The notes under the pieces: generated by a model
Database searches by the model: none
What the model was told of the DNA's origin: nothing
What the model saw: only the letters and a program-made list of their open reading frames with translations
Program-made: the position numbers and the translations under genes
Shown here: piece after piece, positions 41,032 through 48,994 of the stretch
Layout: the number at the start of each line of letters is the position of its first letter
Position numbering within the stretch: position 1 is the first letter of the stretch
Origin: an uncultured Lachnospiraceae bacterium
Lineage (GTDB): Bacteria > Bacillota > Clostridia > Lachnospirales > Lachnospiraceae
Length of the DNA: 64,000 bases
Direction: 5' to 3'
Assembly (NCBI GenBank): GCA_910585005.1
Contig: CAJUCN010000008.1
Coordinates: forward strand, 62,001-126,000

Positions 41032-41400
41032 ATGATTCAACAGGAAAGCAGACTGAAAGTCGCTGACAATACAGGTGCAAAAGAAATTCTTTGCATCAGA
41101 GTTATGGGTGGATCCACAAGAAGATATGCAAATATCGGCGATGTGATTGTTGCTACGGTCAAAGATGCAACACCAGGCGGCGTTGTCAAAAAAGGTGATG
41201 TTGTTAAAGCTGTGGTTGTCCGTACTGTAAAGGGAGCACGCCGTAAAGACGGTTCTTATATTAGATTTGATGAAAATGCTGCAGTTATCATTAAAGATGA
41301 TAAGACTCCCAGGGGAACACGAATTTTTGGACCAGTAGCGAGAGAGCTTCGTGAGAAACAATTTATGAAGATCGTTTCTTTAGCTCCCGAAGTATTATAG
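41032..41400 (+). CDS. rplN: 50S ribosomal protein L14
   Basis: 122 residues. MIQQESRLKVADNTGAKE and the core GDVIVATVKDATPGG are typical. L14 forms an intersubunit bridge and is the docking site of the silencing factor RsfS. AAGGAG precedes the start. It opens the spc part of the operon, without a separate promoter that I can see. Confidence 0.98.
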   Translation: MIQQESRLKVADNTGAKEILCIRVMGGSTRRYANIGDVIVATVKDATPGGVVKKGDVVKAVVVRTVKGARRKDGSYIRFDENAAVIIKDDKTPRGTRIFGPVARELREKQFMKIVSLAPEVL

Positions 41401-41412
41401 GAGGTGCTTAGC

Positions 41413-41745
41413 ATGGCAACTTTAAAGATTAAGAAAGGCGACACCGTCAAGGTGATTGCCGGTAAGGATAAAGGAACAGAAGGTAAGGTGGTTTCTGTTG
41501 ACGCTAAGAAGCATAAAGTTATCGTAGAGGGCGTTGGTATGGTCACCAAACACACCAAACCATCGGCAGCGAATCAGAATGGCGGAATTATTCAAAAAGA
41601 GGCGCCTATTGATATTTCAAACGTTATGTATGTCCATAAGGGAAGACCTACAAGAGTCGGCTTTAAGATGGAAAACGATAAGAAAGTGCGTTTTGTAAAA
41701 TCAACAGGCGAAGTGATTGATGATTCTAAGAAAGGAGAACGGTAA
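41413..41745 (+). CDS. rplX: 50S ribosomal protein L24
   Basis: 110 residues from ATG 41413 (MATLKIKKGDTVKVIAGKDK), with AGGAGG nine bases before; an upstream in-frame GTG is rejected. The KOW motif GKDKGTEGKVVSVD is present. L24 is one of the two assembly-initiating proteins of the large subunit. Two bases separate it from rplE. Confidence 0.98.
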   Translation: MATLKIKKGDTVKVIAGKDKGTEGKVVSVDAKKHKVIVEGVGMVTKHTKPSAANQNGGIIQKEAPIDISNVMYVHKGRPTRVGFKMENDKKVRFVKSTGEVIDDSKKGER

Positions 41746-41747
41746 GC

Positions 41748-42287
41748 GTGAACAGGCTTAAAACGATGTATAATGATGAGATCGTAGATGCTATGATCAA
41801 AAAGTTCGGATATAAAAACGTGATGGAAGTACCGAAGCTTGACAAGATTGTTATCAACATGGGCGTAGGCGAAGCTAAAGAAAATGCCAAAGTGTTGGAA
41901 TCTGCTGTGAAGGATCTTGAGATTATCTCGGGACAGAAGGCTGTACTTACCAAAGCAAAGAAGTCCGTTGCCAACTTCAAGATCAGAGAAGGCATGGCAA
42001 TTGGATGTAAGGTTACCCTCCGTGGCGAAAGAATGTATGATTTCTTAGACCGCCTTGTAAACCTTGCATTGCCCCGTGTGCGTGACTTCAGAGGTGTAAA
42101 TCCTAATGCGTTTGACGGAAGAGGAAACTATTCACTGGGTATCAAAGAGCAGCTTATTTTCCCTGAGATCGAGTATGATAAGGTGGATAAGGTAAGAGGA
42201 ATGGATGTCATTTTCGTCACAACTGCAAAGACGGATGAAGAAGCGCGCGAATTGTTAAGATTATTCAATATGCCATTTGCAAAATAG
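41748..42287 (+). CDS. rplE: 50S ribosomal protein L5
   Basis: 179 residues from a GTG at 41748, ten bases after AAAGGAG. VPKLDKIVINMGVGEA and RDFRGVNPNAFDGRGNYSLG are diagnostic. L5 binds 5S rRNA in the central protuberance and contacts P-site tRNA and S13. Confidence 0.98.
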   Translation: MNRLKTMYNDEIVDAMIKKFGYKNVMEVPKLDKIVINMGVGEAKENAKVLESAVKDLEIISGQKAVLTKAKKSVANFKIREGMAIGCKVTLRGERMYDFLDRLVNLALPRVRDFRGVNPNAFDGRGNYSLGIKEQLIFPEIEYDKVDKVRGMDVIFVTTAKTDEEARELLRLFNMPFAK

Positions 42288-42301
42288 GAGGAGATAAGTT
42301 C

Positions 42302-42487
42302 ATGGCTAAAACATCAATGAAGATTAAACAGCAGCGTAAACCCAAATTCTCTACCAGAGAGTATACCCGTTGCAAGGTATGTGGACGTCCACATTCTGTT
42401 CTTAGAAAATATGGGATCTGTAGGATCTGCTTCCGTGAGCTGGCTTACAAGGGACAGATTCCTGGTGTTAGAAAAGCAAGCTGGTAA
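42302..42487 (+). CDS. rpsZ: 30S ribosomal protein S14, zinc-binding type Z
   Basis: 61 residues. Two CXXC pairs (CKVC at about 24-27, CRIC at 39-42) form the zinc ribbon of the short, zinc-dependent S14. MAKTSMKIKQQRKPKF is the usual start. A zinc-free long S14 copy is sometimes encoded elsewhere as a low-zinc substitute; none is here. A 117-nt spacer follows before rpsH. Confidence 0.97.
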   Translation: MAKTSMKIKQQRKPKFSTREYTRCKVCGRPHSVLRKYGICRICFRELAYKGQIPGVRKASW

Positions 42488-42505
42488 GTTCGCTTTAGCA
42501 ATAAG

Positions 42506-42543
42506 ATTTGCAAGCAAAGGCATAAAAGGCCTGTTTTGCAAAT
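42506..42543 (+). repeat. Hairpin in the rpsZ-rpsH spacer
   Basis: ATTTGCAA (42506-42513) pairs with TTGCAAAT (42536-42543), enclosing a GGC/GCC inner pair. It shares the TGCAAATTTCA string with the rpsQ-rplN spacer. No open frame with a ribosome-binding site is present in this 117-nt gap. Confidence 0.4.
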
Positions 42544-42604
42544 TTCACCAGATGAAAAGGACGAGAAAAGGATATTGCATTGAAATCGTATAGGAGGAAA
42601 TAAA

Positions 42605-43006
42605 ATGACAATGAGTGATCCTATTGCAGATATGCTTACAAGAATCCGTAATGCAAATACTGCAAAACATGATACAGTAGACATTCCTTCTTCTAAGATG
42701 AAACTGGCTATAGCCGACATACTGGTAGAAGAAGGATATATTAAGAAATATGATTTAGTCAACGAAGGCAGTTTTAAGACGATCCGCATTGCATTAAAGT
42801 ATGGTGCGGACAGAAATGAGAAGATCATCAGCGGCCTTAAGAGAATCTCAAAGCCCGGACTTCGTGTGTACGCCGGTAAGGAAGATCTGCCCAGGGTGCT
42901 TGGCGGACTTGGTATTGCAATTATTTCTACCAACCACGGTGTTATCACGGATAAGAAGGCCAGGGAATTGCAGGTAGGCGGCGAAGTGCTGGCATATGTA
43001 TGGTAG
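42605..43006 (+). CDS. rpsH: 30S ribosomal protein S8
   Basis: 133 residues. SDPIADMLTRIRNANTAKHD and the C-terminal GVITDKKARELQVGGEVLAY identify it. S8 binds the central domain of 16S rRNA and in Escherichia coli represses the spc operon by binding its mRNA at rplE. AGGAGG precedes the start. Confidence 0.98.
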   Translation: MTMSDPIADMLTRIRNANTAKHDTVDIPSSKMKLAIADILVEEGYIKKYDLVNEGSFKTIRIALKYGADRNEKIISGLKRISKPGLRVYAGKEDLPRVLGGLGIAIISTNHGVITDKKARELQVGGEVLAYVW

Positions 43007-43067
43007 CACATGTTGTTTTTGAGCTTGAAACGATAAAGTTGTATCAAATAAAATAGGAGGTACGGGC

Positions 43068-43610
43068 ATGTCACGAATAGGAAGAATGCCAATCGCAATT
43101 CCGGCAGGCGTTACTGTGGATATTGCAGAAAATAATAAAGTGACTGTAAAAGGTCCTAAAGGAACACTGGAAAGAGTGCTTCCAGCAGAGATGGAGATCA
43201 AGGTTGAAGGTGTGGAAATACACGTTACCAGGCCGAACGACTTAAAGAAAATGAAATCTTTACATGGTTTGACAAGAACACTGATCAACAATATGGTAGT
43301 TGGTGTGACAAATGGCTATGAAAAGAAACTGGAAGTAAATGGTGTTGGTTACAGGGCTGCAAAAGCCGGTAATAAGTTGACCTTGTCTTTAGGATATTCT
43401 CACCCCGTTGAGATGATCGACCCTGAAGGGATTGAGACCGTTTTGGAAGGGCAGAACATCATTATTGTTAAGGGGATTGATAAAGAAAAAGTTGGCCAAT
43501 TCGCAGCCGAAATCAGAGACAAGAGAAGACCTGAGCCATATAAGGGCAAAGGTATCAAATATGCTGATGAAACGATCAGGCGTAAAGTTGGTAAGACTGG
43601 TAAGAAATAG
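43068..43610 (+). CDS. rplF: 50S ribosomal protein L6
   Basis: 180 residues with the two-fold L6 repeat. MSRIGRMPIAIPAGVTVDI at the start and KRRPEPYKGKGIKYADETI at the end are conserved. It sits near the GTPase-associated centre. AGGAGG precedes the start. Confidence 0.98.
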   Translation: MSRIGRMPIAIPAGVTVDIAENNKVTVKGPKGTLERVLPAEMEIKVEGVEIHVTRPNDLKKMKSLHGLTRTLINNMVVGVTNGYEKKLEVNGVGYRAAKAGNKLTLSLGYSHPVEMIDPEGIETVLEGQNIIIVKGIDKEKVGQFAAEIRDKRRPEPYKGKGIKYADETIRRKVGKTGKK

Positions 43611-43627
43611 ATAAGGAGAGTGTAAAG

Positions 43628-43996
43628 ATGGTTAGTAAAGAGTCAAGACAAAAAGTTCGTGTTAAAAAGCACATGAAAATACGTAACCGCTTTAGCGGTA
43701 CAACTGAAAGACCTCGTCTTGCAGTATTCAGAAGTAATAATCATATGTATGCTCAAATTATTGACGATACAGTTGGAAATACTCTGGTTGCGGCTTCTAC
43801 AGTAGAAGGTGAAGTAAAATCGCAGCTTGAAAAGACCAATAACGTTGATGCGGCAGCATATTTGGGAACAGTGATTGCAAAAAGAGCAATCGAAAAAGGT
43901 ATTGATACCGTAGTCTTTGACAGAGGCGGCTTTATATACCATGGTAAGATCGCAGCATTAGCTGATGCAGCCAGAGAAGCTGGCCTTAAATTCTAG
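43628..43996 (+). CDS. rplR: 50S ribosomal protein L18
   Basis: 122 residues. The basic N-terminal tail, SGTTERPRLAVFRSNNHMYA and the C-terminal VVFDRGGFIYHGKIAALADA are characteristic. It binds 5S rRNA together with L5. It is 17 nt after rplF, with AAGGAGAG upstream. Confidence 0.98.
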   Translation: MVSKESRQKVRVKKHMKIRNRFSGTTERPRLAVFRSNNHMYAQIIDDTVGNTLVAASTVEGEVKSQLEKTNNVDAAAYLGTVIAKRAIEKGIDTVVFDRGGFIYHGKIAALADAAREAGLKF

Positions 43997-44013
43997 GAAG
44001 GGAGAAACTTAAC

Positions 44014-44523
44014 ATGAGACATACAATCATCGATGTCAGCGGCATGGAATTAACAGAAAAAGTAGTTGCCATCAAGAGAGTAACCAAGACTGTAAAGGGT
44101 GGACGTAACATGAGATTTACAGCTCTTGTAGTAGTAGGTGACGGCAATGGGCATGTTGGCGCCGGACTTGGTAAAGCTGTTGAAATTCCTGAGGCTATCC
44201 GTAAGGGAAAAGAAGATGCCATGAAGCATATCGTAAAGATCGCCATGGATGAGAATAATTCCATTACGCATGACTTTATAGGAAAGTTCGGTTCAGCAAA
44301 TGTTCTTTTAAAGAAAGCTCCCGACGGTACCGGTATTATTGCAGGTGGTCCTGCCCGTGTGGTTTGTGAACTTGCAGGCATTAAAAATATCCGTACCAAA
44401 TCATTGGGATCAAATAATAAGCAGAATGTGGTTCTTGCAACGATCGAAGGGCTTCGACAATTGAAGACACCGGAAGAGATAGCAAGAAAACGCGGCAAAT
44501 CCGTAGAAGAAGTGATGGCATAG
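44014..44523 (+). CDS. rpsE: 30S ribosomal protein S5
   Basis: 169 residues. A double-stranded-RNA-binding N-terminal half (VVAIKRVTKTVKGGRNMRF, VVGDGNGHVGAGLGKA) and a C-terminal S5 fold (GTGIIAGGPARVVCELAGI) are clear. S5 contributes to decoding fidelity and the mRNA entry helicase site. AAGGGAG precedes the start. Confidence 0.98.
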   Translation: MRHTIIDVSGMELTEKVVAIKRVTKTVKGGRNMRFTALVVVGDGNGHVGAGLGKAVEIPEAIRKGKEDAMKHIVKIAMDENNSITHDFIGKFGSANVLLKKAPDGTGIIAGGPARVVCELAGIKNIRTKSLGSNNKQNVVLATIEGLRQLKTPEEIARKRGKSVEEVMA

Positions 44524-44537
44524 GAGGGAAAGGTAAG

Positions 44538-44726
44538 ATGGCAGAGCAGAAAATGTTAAAGATCACATTGGTAAAGTCTACTATCGGTGCAGTTCCCAAG
44601 CATAAAGCTACTGTACAGTCTATGGGACTTAGAAAGCTGAATAAGTCGATCGTGTTGCCGGACAATGCGGCTACCAGAGGTCAGATTCAGCAGATCAGAC
44701 ATTTAATTAAAGTTGAAGAAGTTTAA
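44538..44726 (+). CDS. rpmD: 50S ribosomal protein L30
   Basis: 62 residues. LKITLVKSTIGAVPKHKAT and the C-terminal RGQIQQIRHLIKVEEV are typical. It is a small late-assembly protein, absent from some lineages but kept here at its standard place between rpsE and rplO, with GGAGGGAAAGG upstream. Confidence 0.97.
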   Translation: MAEQKMLKITLVKSTIGAVPKHKATVQSMGLRKLNKSIVLPDNAATRGQIQQIRHLIKVEEV

Positions 44727-44746
44727 AAGATAAGGAGGTGTCAACA

Positions 44747-45196
44747 ATGAGTTTGGAATTATCAAATTTAAGGCCTGCAAATGGTTCTAAGCATAGTGAT
44801 AATTTTAGAAGAGGTCGTGGACACGGTTCAGGAAACGGAAAGACAGCCGGTAAAGGCCATAAGGGACAGAAGGCTCGTTCAGGAGCTCCCAGGGCAGGCT
44901 TTGAAGGTGGTCAGATGCCTTTATACAGAAGAATTCCGAAGAGAGGCTTTACATGCCCCAGCTCAAAGGAAATTGTGGGTATTAATTTAGGTGCGCTCAA
45001 TGATATGTTCGAGGACGGCTCTGTGGTCGATGTAGACGCATTGATTGAAAGCGGTATTGTGAAAAATCCTAAAGACGGCGTTAAGATCCTTGGAAACGGA
45101 GAAATTACCAAAAAGCTTACAGTAAAGGCAAATGCTTTCAGTGCATCCGCAAAAGAAAAAATTGAAGCTGCTGGTGGAACTGCAGAGGTGATGTAA
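44747..45196 (+). CDS. rplO: 50S ribosomal protein L15
   Basis: 149 residues from ATG 44747 (MSLELSNLRPANGSK), preceded by AAGGAGG. The extended Gly/Arg-rich tail (GRGHGSGNGKTAGKGHKGQK) that penetrates 23S rRNA is obvious. Only one base separates it from secY, so translation is probably coupled. Confidence 0.98.
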   Translation: MSLELSNLRPANGSKHSDNFRRGRGHGSGNGKTAGKGHKGQKARSGAPRAGFEGGQMPLYRRIPKRGFTCPSSKEIVGINLGALNDMFEDGSVVDVDALIESGIVKNPKDGVKILGNGEITKKLTVKANAFSASAKEKIEAAGGTAEVM

Positions 45197-45197
45197 T

Positions 45198-46514
45198 ATG
45201 TTTACAACCCTAAAAAATGCATTTAAGATCAAAGAGATCAGAAATAAGTTATTATTCACATTTGGCATGTTGGTTGTGATCCGTCTCGGGTCGCAGCTCC
45301 CCGTGCCGGGTGTGCGGGTTGACCAGTTTATGAACTGGTTTAACCAGAATATTGGTGATGAGTTTAGCTTTTTTAATGCTTTTACAGGTGGCTCCTTTGA
45401 AAGAATGTCCATTTTGGCGCTGAACATTACGCCTTATATCACATCCTCTATTATCATGCAGCTCCTTACCATTGCAATTCCTAAATTGGAGGAGATGCAA
45501 AAGGAGGGCGAGGATGGAAGAAAGAAGATTGCTTCTATTACCCGCTATGTGACGGTTGTTCTTGCACTTATTGAGGCGACTGCAATGGCGATGATGTTCT
45601 GGAATGGAAATCTTCTTAAGGAAAATACGGTATTAAATGTGATCACGATCGTTGCAGCCCTTACGGCAGGAAGCGCTTTCCTGATGTGGGTAGGAGAGAG
45701 GATCACGGAAAAAGGCGTGGGGAATGGTATTTCCATCGTATTGGTGATCAATATCATTTCAAGGATTCCCCAGGATATTGACTTGCTGTTTGAGCAGTTT
45801 GTCTTTGACCAGGAAGCAATTGCAGTGGGAGTCGTTGCGGCGCTTGTAATCATTGCGATCATTGCAGGAATGGTGGCGCTGGTTGTCATCTTAAATGACG
45901 GGACAAGAAAGATCCCTGTGCAGTATGCCAAGAAAGTACAGGGAAGGAAAATGGTGGGAGGGCAGACTTCTTCCATCCCTTTAAAGGTTAACACAGCAGG
46001 CGTTATTCCGATCATCTTTGCCTCATCCCTGATGCAGCTCCCGGTGGTTTTATGCAGCTTTTTTAACTATCAGGGAACTGGCTTTTGGGCGCATGTGCTT
46101 AGAGGCTTAAGCTCAAACAACTGGTGTAACCCCAGTGAGCCGGTTTATTCTATTGGGCTTGTGGTGTATATCGTGCTTGTGGTTTGCTTTGCATATTTTT
46201 ATACATCGATTACCTTTAACCCCATGGAAATTTCGGAAAATATGAAAAAGCAGGGTGGTTTTATCCCGGGTATCAGGCCAGGAAAGCCGACCAGCGAATA
46301 TCTGACAAAGATCTTAAATTATATTATCTTTATTGGAGCAGTAGGGCTTACAATCGTATGCGTGATTCCCTTTGTGTTCAATGGAGTGTTTGGCGCACAG
46401 GTTTCTTTTGGAGGGACTAGCCTGATCATTATTGTCAGCGTTGTTCTTGAAACAATGAAACAGATTGAGTCCCAGATGCTGGTGCGTAATTATAAAGGTT
46501 TTTTGAATGATTAA
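45198..46514 (+). CDS. secY: Protein translocase subunit SecY
   Basis: 438 residues with ten transmembrane helices. GSQLPVPGVRVDQF near the first helix and plug, SSIIMQLLTIAIPKLEEMQKEG (quoted in part: MQLLTIAIPKLEEMQKEG) and the cytoplasmic loop GKPTSEYLTKILN are hallmark regions. It forms the SecYEG channel for protein export and membrane insertion. Its place after rplO is universal in bacteria. A strong hairpin lies between it and adk. Confidence 0.98.
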   Translation: MFTTLKNAFKIKEIRNKLLFTFGMLVVIRLGSQLPVPGVRVDQFMNWFNQNIGDEFSFFNAFTGGSFERMSILALNITPYITSSIIMQLLTIAIPKLEEMQKEGEDGRKKIASITRYVTVVLALIEATAMAMMFWNGNLLKENTVLNVITIVAALTAGSAFLMWVGERITEKGVGNGISIVLVINIISRIPQDIDLLFEQFVFDQEAIAVGVVAALVIIAIIAGMVALVVILNDGTRKIPVQYAKKVQGRKMVGGQTSSIPLKVNTAGVIPIIFASSLMQLPVVLCSFFNYQGTGFWAHVLRGLSSNNWCNPSEPVYSIGLVVYIVLVVCFAYFYTSITFNPMEISENMKKQGGFIPGIRPGKPTSEYLTKILNYIIFIGAVGLTIVCVIPFVFNGVFGAQVSFGGTSLIIIVSVVLETMKQIESQMLVRNYKGFLND

Positions 46515-46539
46515 ATGGTCTAAAATAATATTAGAGGTT

Positions 46540-46586
46540 AAAGGAGAAAGCGGTGCAGGCGCTAAGCCCGCGCCGGGCTTTCCTTT
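46540..46586 (+). terminator. Two-tier hairpin between secY and adk
   Basis: AAAGGAGAAAGC (46540-46551) pairs, with a bulge, with GGGCTTTCCTTT (46575-46586), and inside it GGCGC (46558-46562) pairs with GCGCC (46570-46574). It is followed by GCCTCTATCTTACG, a poor T-tract. It may reduce read-through or mark a processing site that lowers adk relative to ribosomal genes. Full termination is unlikely because no adk promoter is evident. Confidence 0.45.
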
Positions 46587-46637
46587 GCCTCTATCTTACG
46601 TTCTGGATAGGCCAGACGTGTAGAGAAAGAGGAGAAA

Positions 46638-47279
46638 ATGAAAATTATTATGTTAGGCGCCCCTGGGGCTGGAAAAGGAACACAGGCAAAAATGATAGCT
46701 GAAAAGTATGATGTTCCCCATGTTTCTACCGGTGACATTTTCAGGGCAAATATTAAGAACGGTACGGAACTTGGCATGGAAGCCAAGAAATATATGGATG
46801 AGGGACTTTTGGTGCCGGATGAACTTACGGTAAGGATCCTTCTTGACAGAGTGGCCCAGGAGGATTGCAGGAAGGGTTATGTGCTGGACGGTTTTCCAAG
46901 GACAATTCCCCAGGCAGAGGTGCTAGATGAGGCTCTTGGCAAGACGGGCAGTAAGATCGATTATGCAATCAATGTAGAGGTGCCGGATGAGAACATTGTA
47001 AAGAGAATGAGCGGAAGACGTGCATGTCTCTCCTGTGGCGCAACTTACCATGTGGAACATGTGCCGCCCCAAAAAGAAGGGATTTGCGATGTCTGTGGCA
47101 AGGAATTGGTATTGCGTGATGACGATAAAGCAGAGACGGTCCGGAACCGTTTGGATGTATACCATAAGCAGACGCAGCCGCTGATTGACTTTTATCAGGC
47201 AAAAGGAATTCTGCACAGTGTGGACGGAACGGCGGACATGAACGATGTATTTGCTGCAATTACGGAAATCCTGGGTTAG
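46638..47279 (+). CDS. adk: Adenylate kinase, zinc-binding lid
   Basis: 213 residues. The P-loop GAPGAGKGTQ is at residues 7-16, followed by DIFRANIKNGTELG and DGFPRTIPQAE. The long-form lid contains CLSC...CDVC, a four-Cys zinc site typical of Gram-positive enzymes. It interconverts ATP, AMP and ADP in the cytoplasm. It follows secY in the usual order, with AGGAG before the start. Confidence 0.97.
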   Translation: MKIIMLGAPGAGKGTQAKMIAEKYDVPHVSTGDIFRANIKNGTELGMEAKKYMDEGLLVPDELTVRILLDRVAQEDCRKGYVLDGFPRTIPQAEVLDEALGKTGSKIDYAINVEVPDENIVKRMSGRRACLSCGATYHVEHVPPQKEGICDVCGKELVLRDDDKAETVRNRLDVYHKQTQPLIDFYQAKGILHSVDGTADMNDVFAAITEILG

Positions 47280-47306
47280 GATATGGTTTGAAAGGCTGGT
47301 TCGTAA

Positions 47307-48071
47307 ATGGCAGTAACGATTAAATCAAAACGTGAAATTGAATTGATGCGTGAGTCCTGCAGGCTTTTGGCGGAGGTTCATGCAAAGCTGGGGGAGGCGA
47401 TCAAGCCGGGAATTTCCACTTTGGAGATTGACGTGCTGGGAGAGAGGCTGATCCGAAGCTGTGGATGTGTTCCGAATTTTTTGCATTATAACGGGTATCC
47501 GGCTTCTATCTGTGTTTCTGTAAACGATGAAGTGGTACATGGGATCCCCTCTAAAGACAGGATCCTGAAAGAGGGGGACATAGTCAGTCTGGATGCAGGA
47601 TTGATCTATAAAGGATATCATTCAGATGCGGCAAGGACTTATGCAGTGGGAAAGGTCAGTGAAGAAGCGGCAAAGCTGATCCAAGTGACCAGGCAGAGTT
47701 TTTTTGAGGGCATCAAATATGCAACAGAAGGCTGTTATCTGCATGATATCTCCTATACCATAGACAGTTATTGCAGCAGTTTTGGTTACGGTGTGGTAAG
47801 GGACTTGGTTGGCCATGGGATCGGGACAAAGCTCCATGAGGAACCTCAGATCCCCAATTTCAGACAATGGCGTAGGGGGATCAGGCTAAAAGCAGGAATG
47901 ACTCTTGCCATTGAGCCGATGATCAATATGGGGGGCTGGCAGGTGAAATGGCTGGATGATGATTGGACAGTAGTCACCCGGGATGGTTCTTTGTCGGCCC
48001 ATTATGAAAATACAGTGCTGGTCACCGATGGGGAGCCGGAGATTTTGACCTTGCTTCCCGGAATGGAATAA
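47307..48071 (+). CDS. map: Methionine aminopeptidase, type I
   Basis: 254 residues. The metal ligands are in SLDAGLIYKGYHSDAARTY (two Asp), GHGIGTKLHEEPQIP (His), AIEPMINMGG (Glu) and ENTVLVTDG (Glu). The extra HYNGYPASICVSVNDEVVHGIP region (quoted in part: GYPASICVSVNDEVVHG) is the substrate pocket. It removes the initiator Met from new proteins. It sits between adk and the KOW gene. Confidence 0.97.
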   Translation: MAVTIKSKREIELMRESCRLLAEVHAKLGEAIKPGISTLEIDVLGERLIRSCGCVPNFLHYNGYPASICVSVNDEVVHGIPSKDRILKEGDIVSLDAGLIYKGYHSDAARTYAVGKVSEEAAKLIQVTRQSFFEGIKYATEGCYLHDISYTIDSYCSSFGYGVVRDLVGHGIGTKLHEEPQIPNFRQWRRGIRLKAGMTLAIEPMINMGGWQVKWLDDDWTVVTRDGSLSAHYENTVLVTDGEPEILTLLPGME

Positions 48072-48090
48072 CGAAAAGGCAGGTGCTTTT

Positions 48091-48369
48091 ATGGTCGGGA
48101 TGTTTGCCATATCAAAAGCAGGCCACGACAAGGGAAGGATGTACCTTATTGTCGGGGAAGGGGAAAACACAGTGGATCTGGCGGACGGCAGAATAAGAAC
48201 CCTGGAAAACCCCAAAAGGAAAAAGAAAAAGCATGTGCAGATTGTAAAAAAGGGCTTAGAAGAAGCTTTGGCGCATAAGCTTTTAAATGGAGAGATTTTA
48301 TATAATGAAGAAATAAAACATGCCATCAGGATCAGAGCAAATAAGGAGGTAACGCATGTCGAAGGCTGA
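48091..48369 (+). CDS. KOW domain RNA-binding protein (L14e-like)
   Basis: 92 residues. The N-terminal KOW/L14e-like fold (VGMFAISKAGHDKGRMYLIV) and the basic segment NPKRKKKKHVQIVKKG suggest RNA or ribosome binding. Small genes of this kind between map and infA are characteristic of Clostridia and absent from Bacillus or Escherichia coli operons. The function is not established; it may be a ribosome-associated factor. It overlaps the infA start by 14 nt. Confidence 0.85.
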   Translation: MVGMFAISKAGHDKGRMYLIVGEGENTVDLADGRIRTLENPKRKKKKHVQIVKKGLEEALAHKLLNGEILYNEEIKHAIRIRANKEVTHVEG

Positions 48370-48574
48370 CGTAATTGAAATTGAAGGAACTGTAGTAGAA
48401 AAGCTTCCGAATACCATGTTTCAGGTGGAATTGGAAAATGGACACAGAGTGCTTGCCCATATCAGTGGAAAACTGAGACAGAATTTTATACGGATCCTTC
48501 CCGGGGATAAAGTTACCCTGGAACTATCACCCTATGACCTTAGCAAAGGAAGAATTATTTGGAGGGACAAATAG
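48356..48574 (+). CDS. infA: Translation initiation factor IF-1
   Basis: 72 residues, the exact standard length, an OB-fold. SKADVIEIEGTVVEKLPNTM and the C-terminal PYDLSKGRIIWRDK are diagnostic. IF-1 occupies the A-site of the 30S subunit during initiation. AAGGAGG lies inside the end of the KOW gene. The next gene, rpmJ, has its own strong promoter starting 12 nt after the infA stop. Confidence 0.97.
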   Translation: MSKADVIEIEGTVVEKLPNTMFQVELENGHRVLAHISGKLRQNFIRILPGDKVTLELSPYDLSKGRIIWRDK

Positions 48575-48585
48575 CAATTTCTATC

Positions 48586-48614
48586 TTGCATTTGTAGATA
48601 TACCATGTTATAAT
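48586..48614 (+). promoter_or_regulatory. Internal promoter before rpmJ (alpha operon promoter)
   Basis: TTGCAT (48586-48591) and TATAAT (48609-48614), spaced 17 nt, with a TG making an extended -10 (TGTTATAAT). This is close to ideal for sigma-A, and its -35 is identical to that of the S10 promoter. It would drive rpmJ-rpsM-rpsK-rpsD-rpoA-rplQ independently of the upstream operon. Confidence 0.85.
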
Positions 48615-48646
48615 GTAAAACGGTCTTTTTTGAAAGGAGGTTTAAC

Positions 48647-48760
48647 ATGAAGGTTAGATCATCAGTAAAACCGATTTGCGAGAAATGCAAAATCATCAAG
48701 AGAAAAGGACGTATCAGAGTGATCTGTGAGAATCCGAAGCACAAACAAAGACAAGGATAA
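48647..48760 (+). CDS. rpmJ: 50S ribosomal protein L36 (zinc-binding)
   Basis: 37 residues, MKVRSSVKPICEKCKIIKRK followed by GRIRVICENPKHKQRQG. The zinc ligands Cys11, Cys14, Cys27 and His32 are all present, so it is the zinc-dependent form. AAAGGAGG is seven bases before the start. It lies in standard order between infA and rpsM and is the first gene behind the internal promoter. Confidence 0.97.
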   Translation: MKVRSSVKPICEKCKIIKRKGRIRVICENPKHKQRQG

Positions 48761-48994
48761 TCCGCTGTATGCCGTTGTGACGCTGCTAAAGCAGTGCAAG
48801 GCAAAACAGAAGGGTTCTTGTCCAATTAGTATGAAAGCGGCTGCAGTCCGGCTGATAGCCGAACTGATTTCTATATAATTGTACGACGGAGCCTTAGTGA
48901 TTACTTCTTGATTCACAGTTTATCTGTGTAAGATCGGAAACGTCCGGTTGGGCAAAAGCCCCAATCAATTAGTAGGAAAATGGAGGAAATGTAA
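48761..48994 (+). other. 234-nt spacer between rpmJ and rpsM
   Basis: This is unusually long for this operon, where most gaps are under 100 nt. I see no gene with a ribosome-binding site. It contains small potential hairpins, for example GGGC AAAA GCCC near 48949-48960 just ahead of the rpsM ribosome-binding site. It is a candidate place for S4-type autoregulation of the alpha operon, but no known leader fold is recognised. Confidence 0.4.

Noticed and set aside
42445..43098. 217-residue minus-strand open frame opposite rpsZ-rpsH
   Set aside because: It lies wholly opposite conserved ribosomal protein genes and has no recognisable domain.
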